From contig CAMRHE010000035.1 in NCBI GenBank assembly GCA_947044405.1, forward strand, positions 7,227,501 to 7,291,500: a DNA stretch of 64,000 nucleotides. Reading direction: 5' to 3'. Shown in pieces: positions 1 to 9,943 of this stretch. Every line of letters begins with the position of its first letter. Positions within the stretch are counted from its first letter, which is position 1. Under the pieces are notes generated by a model. It was not told where the DNA came from, did not search any database, and worked only from the letters and a program-made list of their open reading frames with translations. The stretch comes from Leptodactylus fallax (Eukaryota; Chordata; Amphibia; Anura; Leptodactylidae). A program made the translations under genes and the position numbers.

Positions 1-1345
1 TGCCTTGTCACCAGCAATTTGGCCAGGTGACGCTGCTTCCTCCTCCACGTTTTCACGCCGTTGGTCCTGCAACAATGTCCACCTCATCCTCCACTGTTTC
101 CTCAGCCTCCACTATAGGAACAATTCACAGTGCTCCTCCAGCATACCACATGTACAGGGCACAGCAGTGTCACGCTGTTCTACACCTCGTTTGCTTGGGC
201 GAACAAAGTCATACAGGGGAGGAACTGGGTCACTGTATATCATCCTCATGCTCCTGCCACTGGGTCACTGAATGGTCTCCTCATGCCGCTGACACTGGGT
301 CACTGTATGGCCTCCTCATGCCGCTGACACTGGGTCACTGTATGCCCTCCTCATACAGCTTCCACTGCGTCACTCTGCGTCCTCCTCATGCCGCTGCCAC
401 TGGGTCACTGTATGCCCTCCTCATGCCGCTGCCACTGGGTCACTGTATGGCCTCCTCATGCTGCTGCCATTGGCTCACTCTGTGTACTCCTCATGCTGCT
501 GCCAACTCCACATTGTCACCTTGTCACCAGCAACTTGGCAAGTTGACGCCGCTTCCGCCTCCACATTTTCACGCCATTGGTCCTGCAACAATGTCCGCCT
601 CATCCTCTACTGTTTTTTCAGCTTCCACTGTAGGGACATTTCACAGTGCTCCTCCAGCATACCACATGTACAGGGCACAGCGGTGTCACACTGCTCTAAA
701 CCTCGTTTTCCTGGGCAAACAAAGTCACACAGGGGAGGAACTAGGTCACTGTATGTCCTCCTCATGTGGCTTCCATTGGGTCACTCTGACACTCGGTCAC
801 TGTATGGCCCCCTAAGGCTACTGACATCTCCACACTCTGCTATCGGGTCACTGTTTGGCCTCCTAAAGCTACTGACACCTCCACTGCAGCTAATGGGTCA
901 CTGTATGTTCTCCTCATGTCGCTGCCACTGGGTCACTGTATTACCTCCGCATGCCGCTGCCACCAGGTCACTGTATGGCCTCCTCATGCTGCTGCTACTG
1001 GGTCACTGTATGGCCTCCTCATGCCATTGCCACTGGGTCACTGTATTACCTCCTCATGCCACTGCCACTGGGTCACTGTATTACCTCCTCATGCCGCTGC
1101 CACTGGGTCACTGTATGGCCTCCTCATGCTGCTGCCACCTTCACATTATGTCGCCTTGCCACTCTGTAGACATATATGTGGAATTGACAGATGACGGTGT
1201 AAAAGGAGTGCATTCTTCCACTCTACAGTTGGATGTTGGGCCTCTGCACGGATCTTTATACCTGGCACTTACATGGACCTGTAAGGCTGGATTCATACTT
1301 GAGTTAGTTGGTCAGTTTTGGCCCCGTAACTGTCCAAATAAGTGA
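1..1345. repeat. 35-bp minisatellite block within an interspersed repeat
   Basis: A tandem repeat of about 35 bp (core CACTGTATGGCCTCCTCATG) recurs at exact 35-bp steps, for example at 301, 336, 371, 406 and 441 and again at 969, 1004, 1039, 1074 and 1109. A higher-order duplication of about 516 bp is also present: the segment starting near 6 returns near 522. Long open frames across the block are a by-product of the repeat and are not genes. The block starts before the window, so its full length is unknown. Confidence 0.85.
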
Positions 1346-1600
1346 AGTTTGCAGTGGTTCTAAGAGCGACGCCTGTCATGTGCATGTCATACTGACTCAC
1401 AGTATGGTTTGACTACCATGGTAGGCTCCCTATTGTGTTACTGCAAGGCACAGTGTTCTACACCACTATATATGCTCTCTGAAGATAGGAAATGGGTGTT
1501 TTTTTTAGAGATATTCGCCACAAATTAATTTGGATCGAAGCAAATTTTTTTTGAACTTTGAATCAAACTTTTGAGAAATTCGCTCATCAATAATACTCAC
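1346..1600. repeat. 3' end of an interspersed repeat (ATTCGCTCATC-type terminus)
   Basis: This stretch matches 19660-19835: both carry a run around CTACACCACTATA, then an ATTCGCC..AAATTAATT segment, then end in a GAAAAATTCRCTYATC-like terminus. I recognise this terminus as common in frog genomes but cannot name the family with certainty. The minisatellite directly upstream probably belongs to the same element. Confidence 0.6.
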
Positions 1601-1692
1601 CTTCCCTCACCTCTTTCGGGCCTCCTCATGGCATCTGTCAAAGGTGAGTATAAATGCTTTTAAATTTTTTACACCTCCCTTGGGCCTAATCC

Positions 1693-1733
1693 TATTATAT
1701 TCTGGGGTCTGAAGAGACCCAGGAGTATAATAA
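1693..1733. repeat. Imperfect palindrome shared with hAT-like elements
   Basis: A hairpin with arms resembling TATTCTGGGGTCT and AGACCCAGGAGTATA. The same hairpin sits inside the hAT-like elements farther along (52193-52236, 61001-61044, 61301-61346), so this is probably a fragment of that repeat type. Confidence 0.6.
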
Positions 1734-2109
1734 TTTACTGCAAATCATGTTGCAGTGGCCATTTTAGTTTGCCTATGATGATTCCCAAATTGTTCAGTTT
1801 CCGTAAAAAGCAAACAATTTGGAATATTTGAGACGAATCCAGCTGGTTCCGAGCCGATTTGCCCCAACACAAGTCAATATGATTTAATCAAGTTGCAGTG
1901 TTTATTTCAAATTCTTACTTGATTAAAAAGAGAGCCAAGTGTATGTAATTATTGCAAATAGAACACTCTGCAACAGGATAAAAGGAATACGGCATTTATT
2001 TAATCAAGCTGTTTGTGATATATTTGCAAAGGCTTTTTTATTCCGGAAGTTCTATACATAAAGAAAAGTATAGTTGTGTATTTCAGAGCAGGAGAGAAAT
2101 ATCTTAAAG

Positions 2110-2318
2110 AAAAATCTATAGTCATTATAAAGTTATGTTTTAATTTGAGAGGTACCATCTCAAAGCAACATGATAGGATTGATCAAGGTGATTAGGATGA
2201 TAAATGAGATGAATGGTGACCATCAACAATTTTCATTCTCCATCTTTCTGTTATAGCTTATTGATTGCTGCTGCAGAATTTGATAAGTCCCAAAACCTTG
2301 GGGACGTCATCACTTTGT
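2110..2318 (+). repeat. Direct repeat copy 1 (about 209 bp)
   Basis: This segment is nearly identical to 7811-8017, starting at AAAAATCTATAG and ending at GACGTCATCACTTTG. In the second copy the match stops where Harbinger transposase sequence begins (8018); here it stops in unrelated sequence. It is therefore either a separate repeat or the joined upstream part of a Harbinger derivative. Confidence 0.8.
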
Positions 2319-2920
2319 TTGTGGGATTCAAATTATGGTTAGTAAATTTCTCTTTCTGTGGTCTAGGGGGAGAGTCATGGGCCAGCCAGGTAGAAAGCAA
2401 TAAACTGGCACACAGGCCAATAGGCTGTCGTGGCTCCTGATGTGTTTATTTATAGCACAGTCCTGAGGCTCTGTCTCTTACAGACTATAGTTCAACCAGT
2501 CATATTCAAATTTAAATGGGAGTTACATATATGGTAAAGAGATGATTTTCATATTAGCGCACTGTTAGATCATTTATTAATATAAAATGTATCTTGATAT
2601 TTTTATACTTGTTAAGCTGTGTTGAAGAGGAACTTACAAAGATATATTTATCTTCATCTGTGAAACATGAAATGTATAAGAAATAACAAATTGGGTTCAA
2701 TTAGTAATCTATAATTAATACACAACTTAATTTCTTTCACAAGATAAACAGCTGCAAAGTTGGTGGCAGCTAACCTGCTGCCATCTACAGTAGTAGCATT
2801 GTGGATGAGATAAAACAAATAGGTAACTGAAGATTTATTTTAAACCCACAGCATGTCAATAATTGCTATGGGTCCACAGCGATTCCTTTAGGTAAATTAC
2901 AACAAGAAACACCAATTTAG
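2319..2920. other. AT-rich non-coding stretch, nothing recognised
   Basis: No coding frame, repeat array or element terminus is visible here beyond AT-rich unique-looking sequence. Confidence 0.5.
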
Positions 2921-3138
2921 GCTAAGGCCCCAAGTTGCGGAAACGCAGAGCTTTTTGTTGCAGATTTTGCTGAGGGTTTTTTTGAGCCAAAGCCAGGAGT
3001 GGCTTGAAAAGTAATGGAAAATATAAAGGAAGCTCTTATACGTTCACATTCTGTTATATCCACTCTTGACTTGGGTTCAAAAAACCGCAGCAAAATCTGT
3101 AACAAAAATGATGCGTTTCTGCAACATGGAGCCTTAGC
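2921..3138. mobile_element. Palindromic MITE (GCTAAGGCCCC ends)
   Basis: The left end GCTAAGGCCCCAAGTTGCGG and the right end form an imperfect inverted repeat that continues inward: GGAAACGC on the left faces GCGTTTCTGC on the right, and both arms carry a GCAAAATC-like segment. The element is about 218 bp with no coding capacity. Similar ends occur near 6312 and 16905, so the family has several copies here. The superfamily is not assigned. Confidence 0.65.
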
Positions 3139-4200
3139 ATTACAGGACCTTTTTGCTGTGGAAGCTTGCAAAGGAAAGTGTTACCAATTCTATAGCACGT
3201 TCATACTCTGTGGCCCCAACCTTATAGTTCTTTAGACACATCAGTTGTAGTAAATTTTCTGCTTTAACATTACAGATAAATACATCATAATTTACACTGA
3301 TAATTTAAGGTTTGGTATTTTACATATAAAAATCAATCAATCAATTCAGTTGTGGATAGGGTTGAAAACTTTTTGGAAGGAAAACTGCATTTTAGAATGT
3401 TCGGGCTATATGGTAGAAATCACAAGTTACAGCTTTTTGTATTTTTGCTGCAGTGTACATCCTGTGATTATTTTACCATAAAAAGACCCTTGTAATAAAA
3501 AGGCATGGTCCAAAGCAGTTAACCCCTTTAAGCACAAGCCCATATTCACATCAAAGGTCACATAATGTGTTGTTTTTTTTTTTTGTTTGTTTTTTTTTCA
3601 TTTTTGCATGAAAAAAATCTGTTCAATCTGTCAGCAATACCTTTTTAAAAATATGTTTGTTGCTTTTTGAAGTTTTGTTTTTACTGGATAATGCATAAAA
3701 TATCTTAAACTTATTTTGCGTACACATTTTCACTTATTATATATAAATATCTATTTTAATAAAATAAATGATGGACACAGGCAGTTTTACCATAGTTTTT
3801 CTCATTCACTGTTTACCTTTCTGCTTGCCAAACTATCCAATTCATTGCCTGATTCCTCCTCACTGAAGACAGGCTGCAGAAGAGTGAGTGGGAAGAGACA
3901 GACAGCAGATAACAGCAAGATTTTAACCGTACCAGAGCATTATTCACATCTAATCTTGTCAGTACTACTAAAATCTGCTGGAAAACAGCTATAAAACAAT
4001 TATAAAAGTTCTAAAAACTGATACCTTCAGCAACATGTATCTGTGTCTGTTTCTCACTCACTGTGATCCACCTCTTTCTCCCCTACTCCTTCTCTATAAC
4101 CATCTGTATGTGAGGATGTCTTCATTGAGCGGTAAATAGAGTAGTTTGGAAGGCAGGAGAGGAGCTGATAAGTTGAGATAGAATTTTCTCTGATAAAATA
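3139..4200. other. AT-rich non-coding stretch with T-rich runs
   Basis: Contains T-homopolymer runs (3568-3600) and AT-rich DNA without a supported gene. The phrase TTAACCCCTTTAAGCAC near 3519 resembles the ends of the TTAA-flanked repeats found elsewhere in the window, so part may be a decayed copy. Confidence 0.4.
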
Positions 4201-4229
4201 TACTACAAAGTTTCTTTTATTCACCTGAA

Positions 4230-4536
4230 CTATTCATTTACCAAGTTATTATTTAAATAATTTGACAATGTATTTTGTTCATATATATTTATGATTTTAT
4301 TATATTATAAACATTATTCAACAAATAAACAAAAATAACTTAATTCTTTAAAAAATTGTCCTGTCTATATTGATAGTATTTATTTAAAAAAGCATTTGCT
4401 AAAAGTATTTCATAAAAACATTCATTAAAAAAATTATATACTACTGTACAAATGCTGAACAATGGTTATTTAAACTAAAGGGAAACAAAAAAGTGCAGGG
4501 CCTGTAGGAGTTAAATTAATAAAAATTCCAGACTTA
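4230..4536 (-). repeat. Harbinger intron-like segment, minus copy
   Basis: Read on the minus strand, this AT-rich stretch matches 8043-8620 apart from the SINE inserted there. It follows the transposase exon in both copies and so corresponds to the transposase intron. The downstream exon seen at 8620-8945 is missing from this copy. Confidence 0.6.
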
Positions 4537-4724
4537 TCACAGAATTACCACGAGCCGCTTTGCTGAGGACACTGCTTTGCAGAAGTAGTTGTCCTGCAAC
4601 TGGATTCTGGTAGTGATGTGCTGGAGAAGGTCATCAAAGCTGGAGGCAAACATCCACAAGTATTCAAAAAACTTTGCCTGGGTTTTGACACAGCAGAAAA
4701 AGTGTAGAGTACACACCACGTGTC
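4537..4724 (-). pseudogene. PIF/Harbinger transposase N-terminal exon, distal part
   Basis: Minus-strand translation contains FFEYLWM...SFDDLL followed by SSAKRLVVIL, the arrangement typical of the N-terminal part of PIF/Harbinger (DDE_Tnp_4) transposases. A one-base loss shifts the frame at the KVFEYL/KFFEYL step. The upstream codons of the same exon lie at 7017-7080 and read RCYWVHPITLAR; the hAT-like element 4733-7008 separates the two parts. The exon was therefore contiguous before the hAT insertion. It is dead: frameshifted, split, and lacking the catalytic domain in this copy. Confidence 0.8.
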
Positions 4725-4732
4725 ATCCTCGC
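4725..4732. repeat. 8-bp target-site duplication, left (ATCCTCGC)
   Basis: Pairs with ATCCTTGC at 7009-7016 with one mismatch, flanking the CAGAGGCG...CGCCTCTG element. An 8-bp duplication is the hAT signature. Confidence 0.8.
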
Positions 4733-4840
4733 CAGAGGCGTAGCTAGCAGAGGGGGGGGGGGCAGAGGGGGCGGCTGCCCTGGGCCCACTGAATCATTGG
4801 AGCCCTCCCCAGGGCCACCATTAATAAATCCTTTATTTCT

Positions 4841-4874
4841 AACTAGATCGGTGTCTGCAGACACCGATCTAGTT
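4841..4874. repeat. Perfect 34-bp palindrome
   Basis: AACTAGATCGGTGTCTG is followed directly by its exact reverse complement with no spacer. It lies about 110 bp inside hAT-like element A. Confidence 0.95.
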
Positions 4875-5439
4875 AAAACGCTTCCTGCAACTTAACAGTA
4901 TTGTAAACTGCAAGTCAATACAGGCCTGGAGTTTGCAAGACGCTGAGACCACAGATCAATGTCTGTTCCTCAGCATGGGCGGTGCAATGACGTCACAACA
5001 TCGCGCCGCCTGCGCTCAGACACAGGCGTCCTGTGCATGGACAGGGAGGAAGCGACGGCTCCATTAATCAGGATCTCAGGTAGGTGAGTGACTTTTTTTT
5101 TTTTTTTTTTTTTTTTTGTGGGTATATCAATAGCATAGCTCCCGGTGGGAGAGTCCCGATTTTACGATTTTACACAGCTTACAGTTTGTCCTGCTATACC
5201 CCTGAAGTGTTTTGCTGTTAACAAACTTTATTAGGGTAGGGTAAATGCTAAATGGTAGATGCTAAATCCTAGTGGGTAAAGGACCTTTAAAGATGTCATG
5301 ACCATGTGATCAGACTCTTGTGTGGGCGGAGCTATTCTGGATACTGTGGGACAGACTATGATGTTATATAGAAAGCTGGGAACAGAGAGTGATCGAAGAT
5401 AAGTAGGAGAGAAGAGAGCATGTGTGAGCAAGAGGGGGG

Positions 5440-5785
5440 AATTGGTGGCAGATAAAGGGGGACATTAAGCTGGTGGTAGATGGAGGGGGCAATTAAAGGG
5501 GGGCTGATGAAGGGGGCATTAAGCTGGTGACAGTTGAAGGGGACATTAAGATGGTGGCAGATAAAGGGGGACATTAATCTGGGGGAGCAGATGGAGGGGG
5601 ACATTAAACTGGGGGCAACTGGAGGAGGACATTAAACCGTGGGGGATAGCTGGAGGGGGACATGTCTAGCTCTAGTTGCCCCCAGTTTAATGTCCCCCTC
5701 CACCTACCCCCACTGTTTAATGTCACCCTCCAACTGTCCCCAGTTTAATGTCCCCCTCTAGTTTCCGCCAGTTTAAACTGGGGCA
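5440..5785. repeat. GGGGACATTAA short-unit array with inverted arm
   Basis: Degenerate units of roughly 25-35 bp built on GGGGGACATTAAACTGG run forward to about 5660. The same unit in reverse complement (CCAGTTTAATGTCCCCC) then runs to about 5785, giving a fold-back structure inside hAT-like element A. Confidence 0.75.
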
Positions 5786-6934
5786 CGATTAGAGGGACTT
5801 AATACTGTGGGGCAATTGGAGGAGAACATTATAATGTGGGGGCATATAATGTTGGGGTTACTGTAGGAGCATTATACTGTGTGGGGGCACATGGAAAATT
5901 AGATGAGTGGGCGGAGTCAACATATAAGTGGGTGGAGCTAAATTTGCCATATAGCACGCCGTATATTTTGTCCCTCTTTCTGTCCTTTGAAAGTTGGAAG
6001 GTATGTAATAGTATAAGGGGTGGTTAGGAGGGGGAAATATAACTATAAAGGAAGGATTCATTAGGGGGCATTATGATAATGGGGGCTTCATTTATATAAG
6101 GGTTATTGGGGGGCATTATGAATACAAGGGGGAGGTTATTTATATAAGGGGCCATTAGGGGGAATCATTTATATTAGGAGGCATTATGAACATAAGGGGT
6201 TGGTCATTGATATAAGGGGTCATTAGAGGTGCAGTATTTATGTCTGGGGGAATCAGGGGCATAATATGAGGGGGCAATTAATTTAATTAAAGTTGCGCTT
6301 GGGCTTTATTAAGACTAAGGCCCCACGTAGCGGTCTCCAGCAAAAAAAAAAAAGCGCTGCAGGAAAAACCGCGGTGGTAACATTGAAAATCCAAAATTGC
6401 TTTTGGAAATCGCAGTGCGTCTGCTGCACATATTTTTCTGCAATGTGTGGATGGGATTTGCTAAAATGCCATGGTTTTTTTCTGTGGGGTTTCGCCACAT
6501 TGGGCCTCCATCCCATCCCCACTTTGCAGCAAAATATGCGCAGCGGATACGCTGCGATTTCCAAAACAGTCACAGTTTTGGAAATCACAGCATGTCAATT
6601 ATACCTACGGAAATGCCAACAGTTTCCCTATAGATATAATTGAAGCAGAAAGTCCGCAGAGGAAACCTCTGCGAACTTTCTGTTCAAAGTGCTGCAGGAA
6701 AAACCACGATCAATAAGAGGAGCTAAAGATGTCTGTGTTGCAAACTTTATAGAGACTGGAAGAAGTGGTCATGGCCATCCAGATGAGAGATGGGGAATAT
6801 GAACGATTAGTCAGAGATGTCACCTGTAAGTCACTAAATGTTAATGCACTGTATTCACTTAAATCGTCTGCAGAGCCCTGTGTAGAGCCGCTATATACCA
6901 CTATACGCTCACCGTATACTGATAGTATCGGTAT

Positions 6935-6975
6935 GCGAACATGTCCAAGTAGGGGGCCCACTTGGACATGTTCGC
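6935..6975. repeat. 41-bp hairpin near right end of hAT-like element A
   Basis: GCGAACATGTCCAAGT pairs with ACTTGGACATGTTCGC across a 9-base spacer. It is about 35 bp from the element end and could be a subterminal transposase-binding region or only a structural relic. Confidence 0.9.
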
Positions 6976-7008
6976 CCCTCCTTTTCTGAACCCCTAGCTA
7001 CGCCTCTG

Positions 7009-7100
7009 ATCCTTGCCAATGTTATGGGATGGACCCAGTAGCAGCGTTGTCACTGTCTCTTCTGTTACAGCTGCTTTCTCTGTATCCAAAGCATGTAGTA
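7009..7100 (-). pseudogene. PIF/Harbinger transposase N-terminal exon, proximal part
   Basis: On the minus strand this reads RCYWVHPITLAR and continues in frame across the duplicated 8 bp (7009-7016) into 4724 and below. WVHP is the characteristic start of the conserved region of Harbinger transposases. The upstream coding part was not traced beyond about 7085. Confidence 0.7.
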
Positions 7101-7109
7101 TTCAAAACT

Positions 7110-7387
7110 AAAGGCAACATAAGCAGGCAACATGGTTAGGATAGGTAAAATTAGCCAAGGGATAAATCAAGAGCAGTAAGGAAAAATACTCTTCTTTTCA
7201 AAGCTGTGCCTTAAATGATTTTTCCTGTGTCTGCTTCCTGGAATGACATCACTCCTTCTATTGATAGTCTTCTTCCCCAAAAATAATAGGGAAAAATAAA
7301 AATGCATCCGCCTAAAACAGACACTATTGGACACTAAAAGACACAAATTGAGACTTTTTTCGATAGATACCCATAGCCGTTTGTGTC

Positions 7388-7418
<31 letters not shown>

Positions 7419-7480
7419 TGGATTCGCAATGAGTGGACACACGGTACAAATGTGATCATAAGCTTAGTCTGTCAAATTGC
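7110..7480. other. Non-coding stretch with poly-T run
   Basis: Contains a T-run at about 7388-7415 next to sequence around GACACTATTGGACAC. It is probably a repeat derivative; nothing codes here. Confidence 0.4.
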
Positions 7481-7602
7481 GGGCAGTATGATGGCTCAGT
7501 GATTTCTGGGTTCAAATCCAGCCAAGAACAATATCTGTGTGTAATGCACTGTGGAATATGTTGATGCTATGCTATTTTGAAGCAAGCAAAATAAATAAAC
7601 AA
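7481..7602 (+). repeat. tRNA-derived SINE, internally deleted copy
   Basis: Begins with a tRNA-like head containing the B-box-like CTGGGTTCAAATCC at about 7507, then jumps to the 3' tail CACTGTGGAATATG...AATAAATAAAC. The central conserved domain seen in the copy at 8072-8352 is missing. It belongs to the same family as 8072-8352 and 53728-53865. Confidence 0.75.
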
Positions 7603-7810
7603 ATGATGGTACTTGCTACAGCAGATCTACAGTACCTATGGTCTAGCACTACAAAATCAGTCATATATTATAACTTATATGCAAAGACGCAAAAGAAGCA
7701 GTTCAGTTTTTCTAATTATTAATATGACATAACATTATAGTTATAAATCAGAGTCCCTTAATGAGACAAAAAATTAATAAATTATTAACTAAATTGTCCA
7801 AAAATTTTTT

Positions 7811-8017
7811 AAAAATCTATAGTCATTAAAGTTATATTTTAATTTGAGAGGTACCATCTCAAAACAACATGATATGATTGATAAAGGTGATTAGGAAGAT
7901 AAATAAAATGAATGGTGACCATCAACAATTTTCATTCTCCATCTTTCTGTTATAGATTATTGATTGTTGCTGCAGAATTTGATAAGTCCCAAAACCTTGG
8001 GGACGTCATCACTTTGT
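7811..8017 (+). repeat. Direct repeat copy 2 (about 207 bp)
   Basis: Near-identical partner of 2110-2318. Here it runs straight into a Harbinger transposase exon fragment at 8018. Confidence 0.8.
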
Positions 8018-8961
8018 CCTCAGCAAAGTGGCTCTTGGTAATTTATTTAACCCCTACAGGCCCTGCACCATTTTATTATTATTTTAGTTTATTTTGCTTA
8101 CTTGTATAGTGCCATCATATTCCGCTGTGCTTTACAGACATTGACAGTCACTGTCTCATACAGGGCTCACAATCTACATTCCCTATCAGTATGTCTTTGG
8201 AGCGTGGGAGGAAACCGGAGTACCTGGAGGAAACCCATACAAACATGGGAAGAACATACAAACTTGTTACAGATGTTGTCCTTGGCAGGATTTGAACCCA
8301 GGACTCCAGTGCTGCAAAGTTGCAGTGAGCAACCGGGTTGCCCACATGTGTTTCCCCTTAGTTTAAATAACCTTTGTTCCACATTTGTACAGTAGTATAC
8401 AATTTTTTTTAATGTTTTTATGAAATATTTTTAGCAAATGCTTTATTTTATTTTGTTTTAATAAGTACTATCAATTTTTTTAAAGAATTTTGTTATTTTT
8501 TAAATCTGTATGTGAAGATATGTTCATAGTGTATTGGATGCCTATTTTTCTATTTTTTATTTCTCTTGATATCATTTAAATTCTGAAATTACATTTTAAA
8601 TTTTCTTAATATTTTTTAGTTACCTGGCAAATGAAACAAGCTTTGCTTCTCTACATTTTCAATCATGTGCTGCAACATCCAGGACACTTTCCAAGCCCTT
8701 TGGGACAACCTTCATGATGAAGTAATTCCTGAACCATCGACATAGAATTGAAAGGACACCGCAGAAACCTTCTGGCAAGTGACCCAATTCCTGAACTGCA
8801 TCGGTGCTGTGGACGGGAAGCACATACGTATTCAGAATCCTTCAGGATCTGGGTCAGAATTCTTCAACTGCTTAAGTATTGCTCAATCATCTTCATGGCC
8901 ATTGCAGATGTCCATTACCATTTCATCACTTGTTCAATTAATGGCTGAGGAGCATATATAA
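8018..8961 (+). pseudogene. PIF/Harbinger transposase pseudogene with intron
   Basis: The first piece (8018-8042, LSSAKWLLVI) matches the end of the N-terminal exon found on the minus strand at 4537. An AT-rich intron follows, carrying a SINE, and ends in TTTTTTAG at 8619. The second exon reads YLANETSFASLHFQ and then QFLNCIGAVDGKHIRIQNP with FFN downstream. CIGAVDGKHIRI is the hallmark around the first catalytic Asp of DDE_Tnp_4. A shifted frame then gives SIIFMAIADVHYHF, also a family motif. At least three frameshifts and a stop after EPST kill it, and the C-terminal third is absent. The enzyme would have cut and pasted the element in the nucleus. Confidence 0.85.
8072..8352 (-). repeat. 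tRNA-derived SINE with deeply conserved central domain
   Basis: Read on the minus strand: a tRNA-like head with B-box CTGGGTTCAAATCC, then a central block containing GTTTCCTCC and ACTCCGGTTTCCTCCCACGC, then a TATAGGGAATGTAGATTGTGAGCCCTG-type region (positions about 8160-8200), then an AT-rich tail. The central block is one I know from fish and frog SINEs. It may correspond to the broadly shared domain called Nin-DC, but I cannot verify that. It is inserted in the Harbinger intron. Confidence 0.8.
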
Positions 8962-9370
8962 ACTTCCTTCCTCCTCAGTCAGGTACCTGCAATTATTTAC
9001 CTAATTTGGCTTTGTGACCTGATCCTCTGTATATCACTGTTTCAGTCTAATCTCCTGGAAATCGAACTTTGGCTTGTGAGCGGATTCTTCTGGTTCAAAC
9101 TATGACATGATCTCTTGGAATACCGACCCTTTTGCTTTGTTACTGGATACTGCTTGTCTACTGATTCTAGCCCTGACACGGTCTCTTGTAAAACGACCTT
9201 GTGGCGTGTTATCAGAATATCGCTTATCTCATGGCTCAGAGCGTTTATTTTCTGTACAGTTTCTGGTGGTGATAACTGGTGCTGGTGAAGGCGTTTGGGG
9301 ATCTGGGCCTATCTTGATTTTTTTTTTTTTTTTTTTTTTTTTTTAGATTTAACTTTTTTACATCTTTTTT
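8962..9370. other. Non-coding stretch ending in a poly-T run
   Basis: Several ACTTTGGCTTGTGAGCGGATT-type phrases recur with variation (9065, 9125, 9195), suggesting a decayed short-period repeat. A T-run lies at 9319-9344. No gene is supported. Confidence 0.4.
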
Positions 9371-9875
9371 TTATGTCCCACTAGGGGACTTAAACCAACA
9401 ATCATATGTTCTCTGAATCAGTAGTATACACTGCAATGCACATGGGCATACAACATGGGCAAATAGTAACATTTGAAAAACAGTGTGCTGGAATACTAGA
9501 TAGTCTATACACAAAAGACCAAGCATCAAAATTGATAAACACATATAGTATAATTTAGTAGTACATAGTAATGATAAAATACATATATATACTGCATACA
9601 TAGGACAGGTAGAGAAACCACAAAAAGAAACACTCCTACCACAGAGATACAGAAATAATATATGACTAAAAGCAATTACCATATAATATCCCTGCTACAA
9701 AGGTAATCCCAAAAGGTAATAGTATACAGAGCATAAGAGATAAGTAATGGTAATAACTTACATAAAAGATAATAAACAGCATGCGTTCTGGAGAAAGGGA
9801 GAAAAGACGTGCCCCAACGTGGATATCGCCTAAGCTTCATCTGGGGGTGTCAAAGCTTAGATGAAGGCTATACTG
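9371..9875. other. Repeat-like non-coding sequence, family not recognised
   Basis: AT-rich with a phrase around AAGCTTCATCTGGGGGTGTC followed by AAAGCTTAGATGAAGG, which forms an imperfect hairpin (9828-9868). It looks like an interspersed repeat, but I cannot name it. Confidence 0.35.
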
Positions 9876-9890
9876 TGTGTGTGTGTGTGG

Positions 9891-9943
<53 letters not shown>
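9876..9943. repeat. (TG)n/(TA)n microsatellite
   Basis: A short TG run followed by about 20 TA units immediately left of the Tc1-like element. Tc1 elements target TA, which fits the location. Confidence 0.9.

Larger units (their letters stand above)
4733..7008. mobile_element. Non-autonomous hAT-like element A
   Basis: Starts with CAGAGGCGTAGCTAG and ends with its inverted copy CTAGCTACGCCTCTG, flanked by an 8-bp duplication. At 2,276 bp it encodes no recognisable transposase and must have been mobilised in trans. The interior is built from repeats: a perfect 34-bp palindrome (4841-4874), a T-run (5094-5117), short GGGGACATTAA arrays in both orientations (5440-5785), a MITE-like end near 6310, and a 16-bp-arm hairpin near the right end (6935-6975). 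It sits within a Harbinger transposase exon, which dates it after that element. A stretch at 6716-6860 is shared with 51490-51650. Confidence 0.85.

Noticed and set aside
27..1345. Long plus-strand open frames (up to 295 codons)
   Set aside because: They run through the 35-bp minisatellite; a repeat lacking stops in some frames gives long frames by itself. The translation is repetitive and matches no domain.
7500..8345. tRNA genes suggested by B-box sequences
   Set aside because: The heads are degenerate, lack a foldable acceptor stem and anticodon arm, and are followed by SINE bodies.
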